A stretch of 25,188 nt of DNA from a virus. A program made the position numbers and the translations under genes. The notes beneath the pieces were generated by a model. The model was not told where the DNA came from and ran no database searches. It worked only from the letters and a program-made list of their open reading frames with translations. The stretch lies in the IMG/VR virus record IMGVR_UViG_3300027704_000146, positions 1 through 25,188 of that record, one strand, 5' to 3'. This document shows, piece after piece, positions 22,292-25,188 of the stretch (position 1 is the stretch's first letter; every line of letters begins with the position of its first letter).

Positions 22292-23020
22292 TTAGTGGTT
22301 TAAATAGCTTATTGTTTGTACGCTAGTATCCCAGCATTTATCGCAAGTTCCACAGTGCCCAAAATCAAACGTTCTCTTTTCTTCTGTAGTGTAGTTATCA
22401 ACTTGTTTTTGGCTATGAATTTTAAAATCTTTATCCGTTAAAAAACTTTTACAGGTTGCTTGATCGTGATTAGATACAACGGTGCTGGTGTGCTTATATT
22501 TTGGAGCCTTTCCATCAACGAAGGACCCGCTTAAACGTATGATCAAGTTCTTAGGAATGGAGCCTTTATATTTATGGATAAAATTGCTTTCCTTCGTTGG
22601 GAGCCAGTGCCTGACATTTGGCGTTGCTTCTGCTATTTTAACTATCTTATGAAGGTGATCAGTGCTCTGGATGTCCCCTGAATCGTGCCAACGAAATAGG
22701 CCGCTGGTAACCACTGATTTTTGATTATTCATAATATAGATCATTGCATTAACCCAGTTTGGATTGTCCAGGGATTCAAGCCTCCTTTGCATTGCAGGCT
22801 CGATGTTTTTAGCATAACGGACATAGTTTCCCTTTAATGCATAACAAGTGCTGCAAACGGTGTTTTTGATCTTTCTAAGCTTTGATCCTGTCTTGCATTT
22901 GTGAGCAGATGTTGACCAGCTAATCGTTTCCATTTTTCTGGTAACTGTCCAACCTCCAACGGTCTCTTTTGCTTGTTTTAATGTCTTGATCGGAACTGTA
23001 AGATTATTTTGTAAGTTCAT
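22292..23020 (-). CDS. GP88-family cysteine-rich protein
   Basis: A 242-residue protein resembling the phage 'gene product 88' family, of unknown function. Cysteines are clustered: C42, C56 and C59 (HKCKTG...VCSTCYALKGNY), C190, then C223, C226 and C229 (HCGTCDKC). FRWHDSGD at 109-116 and LPTKESNF are the conserved middle motifs. The Cys clusters suggest metal or Fe-S binding. A shared AAGGAAGGGAAA leader precedes both this gene and the 57-aa gene upstream. The family call is by memory of its motifs; a radical-type or nucleic-acid role is not established. Confidence 0.6.
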   Translation of the reverse strand: MNLQNNLTVPIKTLKQAKETVGGWTVTRKMETISWSTSAHKCKTGSKLRKIKNTVCSTCYALKGNYVRYAKNIEPAMQRRLESLDNPNWVNAMIYIMNNQKSVVTSGLFRWHDSGDIQSTDHLHKIVKIAEATPNVRHWLPTKESNFIHKYKGSIPKNLIIRLSGSFVDGKAPKYKHTSTVVSNHDQATCKSFLTDKDFKIHSQKQVDNYTTEEKRTFDFGHCGTCDKCWDTSVQTISYLNH

Positions 23021-23046
23021 TTTTCCCTTCCTTTATTATTTAAAAT

Positions 23047-23220
23047 TCAATAGCCAAAATTCATCCATTGGATACTGTCAGCCACCGCGTAAGGCTTTAG
23101 CTTGTGTCTTCCAACCCTGTATTTTGGAGGTACTTTACAGATCCGCAGGCCGTGCGGTTGAAACCCGCCTTTCAGATCAAGATATTTTTGAGCTTGATAC
23201 TTGTATTTAAATCTTCTCAT
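23047..23220 (-). CDS. 57-aa basic protein, unknown
   Basis: ATG 23220 with AAGGAAGGG 5 nt upstream, TGA at 23047-23049. The product is basic and aromatic: MRRFKYKYQAQKYLDLKGGF, then KVPPKYRVGRHKLKPYAV and an end WMNFGY. Charge and tyrosines would suit nucleic-acid or ribosome binding, but there is no recognised motif. It follows an intrinsic terminator and precedes the GP88-like gene with the same leader sequence. No other frame of useful length explains 23021-23220. Confidence 0.6.
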   Translation of the reverse strand: MRRFKYKYQAQKYLDLKGGFQPHGLRICKVPPKYRVGRHKLKPYAVADSIQWMNFGY

Positions 23221-23243
23221 TCTTTCCCTTCCTTCCTAGTTAT

Positions 23244-23273
23244 AAAGAATTAAGGCCCTGATCATCAAGGCCC
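23244..23273 (-). terminator. Probable intrinsic terminator
   Basis: On the - strand GGCCTTG-ATGAT-CAGGGCC (23272-23254) forms a 7-bp stem with one G-U pair and is followed by TTAATTCTTT. The tail is only partly U-rich. It lies between the 43-aa and 57-aa genes and probably reduces read-through. Confidence 0.55.
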
Positions 23274-23286
23274 TAAATGTTTACAG

Positions 23287-23418
23287 CTATCTCTTTACTA
23301 AATAGTTTCCCTTTGAGTCCTTGACATCTCTGGGCAAAACAGTTGCAAAAATCCACGCTCCGATCAATCCAATAATCCAGATCGCAAGTATTAAAACAGT
23401 GATTAATAAATCAATCAT
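23287..23418 (-). CDS. 43-aa single-helix membrane peptide
   Basis: ATG 23418 overlaps the end of the 106-aa gene by 8 nt and has GGAGG 9 nt upstream; it ends at TAG 23287-23289. The first 28 residues are almost wholly hydrophobic (MIDLLITVLILAIWIIGLIG and on), then a short polar basic tail (PRDVKDSKGNYLVKR). This is a one-helix membrane peptide with the tail probably in the cytoplasm. As an early gene it might alter the host envelope or block superinfection; that is inference. A terminator follows it. Confidence 0.65.
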   Translation of the reverse strand: MIDLLITVLILAIWIIGLIGAWIFATVLPRDVKDSKGNYLVKR

Positions 23419-23731
23419 ATATCTTCGCCTCCATTATAAATGCCGCGTCCATTGCAGCGTGTTTTAATTGTCTTTCCTTCATTTTCTCTTCCCAGTTCGG
23501 ATCAAGTAGGCCCGCTTTAACTTCAATGGATGGCCAATAGCCTTCCTTTGATTGAAAATCTGTAATAGCCTGGGAGTATTCAGGAAAGAAGTAACTAAAT
23601 ACCTTCCTATTGCCTGAATCGCTTTTGGCTATTGCCTGGGCTAGTTCCATTTCTGCCCCTTCTAGTTTCTTATATTGCCAGTTAATTAGAAAAGTTTCCG
23701 CTTTGTTTAAGTCTTGATAATTGATAGTCAT
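23411..23731 (-). CDS. 106-aa early protein, unknown
   Basis: A 106-residue protein, AAGGAG 9 nt before the ATG. It is helical and charged: INYQDLNKAETFLINWQYKK, AEMELAQAIAKSDSGN, FPEYSQAITDF, then a C-terminal helix (EEKMKERQLKHAAMDAAFIM). There is no membrane segment or metal motif. It is the second gene after the leftward early promoter. It shares a leader and first codons (ATGACTAT) with the 78-aa gene before it. No family recognised. Confidence 0.65.
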   Translation of the reverse strand: MTINYQDLNKAETFLINWQYKKLEGAEMELAQAIAKSDSGNRKVFSYFFPEYSQAITDFQSKEGYWPSIEVKAGLLDPNWEEKMKERQLKHAAMDAAFIMEAKIYD

Positions 23732-23747
23732 TTTTAATAGCTCCTTT

Positions 23748-23984
23748 TTAGTTTAAATAACCGAATGAATTGTCTAACCAAACGGCCCTGTCTTGCTTGA
23801 ATAGTTCTTTTAATTCTCTTTCTGCCCTTAGTAGTTGGCCATTGCTAACTTCTATGCTGTATTCCTGCTCTATTGATCCGTGTTTATTCTCGTTGTATTT
23901 CTCTTCAGGCATAAGATTTAAATCAGTTCCTGCGTAATTTTCAACGCTGTAGTAGCATTTGTAGTTTTTAGTTTGTATAGTCAT
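23748..23984 (-). CDS. First leftward early gene, 78 aa, unknown
   Basis: A 78-residue protein, AAGGAG 10 nt before the ATG. It opens MTIQTKNYKCYYSVENYAGT, with many aromatic residues, then an acidic middle and a helix (NGQLLRAERELKELFKQDRA), ending FGYLN. Its start lies about 68 nt from the predicted transcription start near 24052, so it should be the first phage product made from the leftward promoter. First early genes usually act on host functions; no motif confirms this here. Confidence 0.65.
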   Translation of the reverse strand: MTIQTKNYKCYYSVENYAGTDLNLMPEEKYNENKHGSIEQEYSIEVSNGQLLRAERELKELFKQDRAVWLDNSFGYLN

Positions 23985-24058
23985 TTTCTTCTAACTCCTT
24001 GTTTATTAATGATAAATTGTCATTTGTTGCCTTTTCTGGCCTTCTGTTTCTTAGATCA

Positions 24059-24089
24059 ATTATACATAAACGCCCTTAGATGTGAGACT
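24059..24089 (-). promoter_or_regulatory. Leftward early promoter
   Basis: The -10 is TATAAT (24064-24059) with TG directly before it. CTCACA (24086-24081) could be a -35 with a 16-nt spacer. It overlaps an AGTCTCAC box (24089-24082) also found at the rightward promoter. It would start transcription near 24052, ahead of the 78-aa gene. Confidence 0.6.
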
Positions 24090-24476
24090 TTGTACATTTG
24101 TTTGGTATTTAGATCTCATTTGATGGCCTGATTGATCCAGGTTAAACGCCTTGATCTGCTAAGAATAAAACCCAGTGGGTAATTTCTATTAGTAGAAAGA
24201 TATATAAAATCCTGGAATCCCAACGCAATTAAAAAAACAATATCTTCCTTTGATCCTTCAAGATCAGAAACCCAGAAAGCTACCAGGTAAACACGCACAG
24301 AAAGTAAGTGTATAGGTGGAAAAGTGCCCAGATCGGAAGGTGGGAGCACCCTTTTGGAAAATTCACATACACGCGGAAACCAACCCGTGAGTAAAATTAT
24401 TATTTTTTCAAGATATAGCCTAGTTAGTCCTGGGAGATTCGGGCACAATAATTAATTCAATGCAAACTGGGAAAAT

Positions 24477-24509
24477 AGTCTCACTTACGTTGGGTTTATA
24501 GGGTATAAT
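24477..24509 (+). promoter_or_regulatory. Rightward promoter 1
   Basis: TATAAT at 24504-24509 lies in TATAGGGTATAATA, which recurs at 24634-24647. The AGTCTCAC box lies at 24477-24484, 19 nt upstream. The -35 is otherwise poor, which suggests activator help. It would give a leader of about 136 nt before the terminase-like gene. Confidence 0.55.
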
Positions 24510-24631
24510 ATTTCTTATATTTTATGCAAACAGTCTAACAAACCTAGAAACTATCTAAAGAGGTCATCCTCCTTACTGCTATATATAAACATTCTTTAGA
24601 ATATTACTAGGTATACAAGATAACATTACAA

Positions 24632-24645
24632 TTATAGGGTATAAT
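24632..24645 (+). promoter_or_regulatory. Rightward promoter 2, giving a leaderless transcript
   Basis: A second copy of TTATAGGGTATAATA. TATAAT (24640-24645) ends 7 nt before the ATG at 24653, which places the start of transcription at about 24652. No good -35 is visible. The TATAGGG part also resembles the core of single-subunit phage RNA polymerase promoters. Confidence 0.5.
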
Positions 24646-24652
24646 ACTAAGT

Positions 24653-25188
24653 ATGGCTAACAAAGGAAACATCTCTGTTGAATCTGAAGAAGAAATCAAA
24701 GAGATAGAAAAAGAACTAGAAGAAGAGTTGAGGTATGCAGTAGCTTCTGCCAAAGGTATCGTACCAGCAGACGCTGTGATCAAGATTGAGCGTAAGCTTG
24801 GTAGACCTACTGGTGGCTTATCCCAAGAATCCAAAGCCGCAGGCGGTAAAAAGTCTAGAATCAAACGAGGACAGACTTATAAGCCTACTAATGATGATTA
24901 CTCTAAGGTAGAAGAGATGGTCACTATAGGATTGGACCAGCATACTATCTCTAAGGTTATGGGTATTAGTAACGCCACCCTAACTAAATATTTTTCACAT
25001 AATTTGCTAGTGGGTAAGGACAAAAGAACCGCCCGCGTTGCTGGTGTAGCCTACGAAATGGCTGTCTCTGGGGAAAACCCTAGTATGACTACATTCTGGC
25101 TCAAGACACAGGCTGGATGGAGTCCTAAGCACCACGTTGTAGTAGAAGATAGGCAGTTTGATATACAATGGGCAGCTAATGAGACTGA
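24653..25188 (+). CDS. Terminase small subunit-like protein (3' truncated)
   Basis: An open frame of 178 codons that runs off the window. The N-terminus is acidic and coiled (EEEIKEIEKELEEELRYAVA, about 12-31), then a basic linker (GGKKSRIKRG). Residues about 84-115 form a helix-turn-helix (VEEMVTIGLDQHTISKVMGI..ATLTKYF). ARVAGVAYEMAVSGENPSMTTFWLKTQAGWSP follows, the pattern of phage small terminases, which recognise the packaging site and recruit the large subunit. No Shine-Dalgarno precedes the ATG and an in-frame TAG lies 18 nt upstream, so the start is fixed. It begins the rightward late genes; portal and capsid genes should follow. Confidence 0.7.
   Translation, partial: MANKGNISVESEEEIKEIEKELEEELRYAVASAKGIVPADAVIKIERKLGRPTGGLSQESKAAGGKKSRIKRGQTYKPTNDDYSKVEEMVTIGLDQHTISKVMGISNATLTKYFSHNLLVGKDKRTARVAGVAYEMAVSGENPSMTTFWLKTQAGWSPKHHVVVEDRQFDIQWAANET

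Larger units (their letters stand above)
23985..24652. other. Divergent gene-free control region, origin candidate
   Basis: About 668 bases lie between the first leftward gene and the terminase-like gene. It holds one leftward and two rightward promoters (listed separately), seven GATC sites between 24053 and 24336, A/T-rich tracts near 24228-24240 and 24393-24411, and a near-repeat of CCAGGTTAAACGC at 24137 and 24283. A leftward 110-codon frame at 24448-24116 starts at TTG, has no ribosome site and an unnatural composition, so I do not call it. An origin of replication here is inference. Confidence 0.6.

Noticed and set aside
23130-23175. tRNA-like T-arm (CGGTTGAAACCCG)
   Set aside because: No acceptor stem or anticodon arm can be built around it, and it lies inside the 57-aa gene.
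24341-24357. Rightward terminator-like hairpin (GGTG-GGAG-CACC then CTTTT)
   Set aside because: The stem is only 4 bp and there is no upstream rightward gene to terminate.
24116-24448. Leftward 110-codon open frame in the control region
   Set aside because: It starts at TTG without a ribosome site, has a composition unlike the other early proteins, and covers sequence dense in regulatory signals. Treated as non-coding.

Overview
The window is part of a tailed-phage genome, most likely a marine podovirus of the broad T7-like / roseophage SIO1-like (cobavirus) kind. This rests on a T7-type replication set (family A DNA polymerase, fused primase-helicase, gp2.5-like ssDNA-binding protein), a monomeric B12-dependent ribonucleotide reductase, and a run of internal-virion (ejectosome) genes that includes a gp13-like GNAT-fold protein and a 1,094-residue gp16-like protein. 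The DNA is AT-rich. There is no integrase, excisionase or partition gene, no RNA polymerase gene, no tRNA and no CRISPR array. Family placement is inference; the genes themselves are read from the sequence.

Layout. (1) Positions 1-11970, + strand: a dense late operon. It holds the tail of a holin-like gene, a tail-appendage protein, a glutamine-rich virion protein, a nozzle-like protein, a small protein, a GNAT-fold protein, a gp14-like protein, two large low-complexity virion proteins, the 1,094-residue protein and a 181-residue protein. (2) Positions 23984-11967, - strand: the early and replication genes in leftward order. First come many small unknown proteins, a GP88-like cysteine-rich protein and an HTH protein. 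Then SSB, primase-helicase, DNA polymerase, a Cas4/RecB-like exonuclease, class II RNR, several tiny membrane proteins, a DUF3310 protein, a RusA-like resolvase and a small PD-(D/E)XK nuclease. The two arms meet tail to tail with a 4-nt stop overlap at 11967-11970. (3) Positions 23985-24652: a gene-free divergent control region. (4) From 24653, + strand: the start of a terminase-small-subunit-like gene that runs off the end. Large terminase, portal, capsid and endolysin genes are presumably outside the window.

The replication arm works as one unit. RNR and the DUF3310 (gp1.7-like) protein would supply dNTPs, primase-helicase/polymerase/SSB copy DNA, and exonuclease, RusA and the small nuclease process branched DNA. 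Genes are tightly packed with ATGA, TAATG and TTGA start/stop overlaps, so translational coupling is widespread. Eight convincing small genes of 37-57 codons, plus two weaker candidates of 9 and 23 codons, lie in apparent gaps.

The most unusual signals are regulatory. A strong extended -10 promoter at 20961-20990 has a palindrome over its -35 and is followed almost at once by a 17-bp-arm inverted repeat. A second long hairpin sits on the other side of the 55-aa gene. The divergent promoters share an AGTCTCAC box at matching positions. The terminase-like gene appears to be leaderless. A pair of mutually exclusive hairpins hides the Shine-Dalgarno of the DUF3310 gene. GATC sites are rare in the late arm and dense in the early arm and control region.
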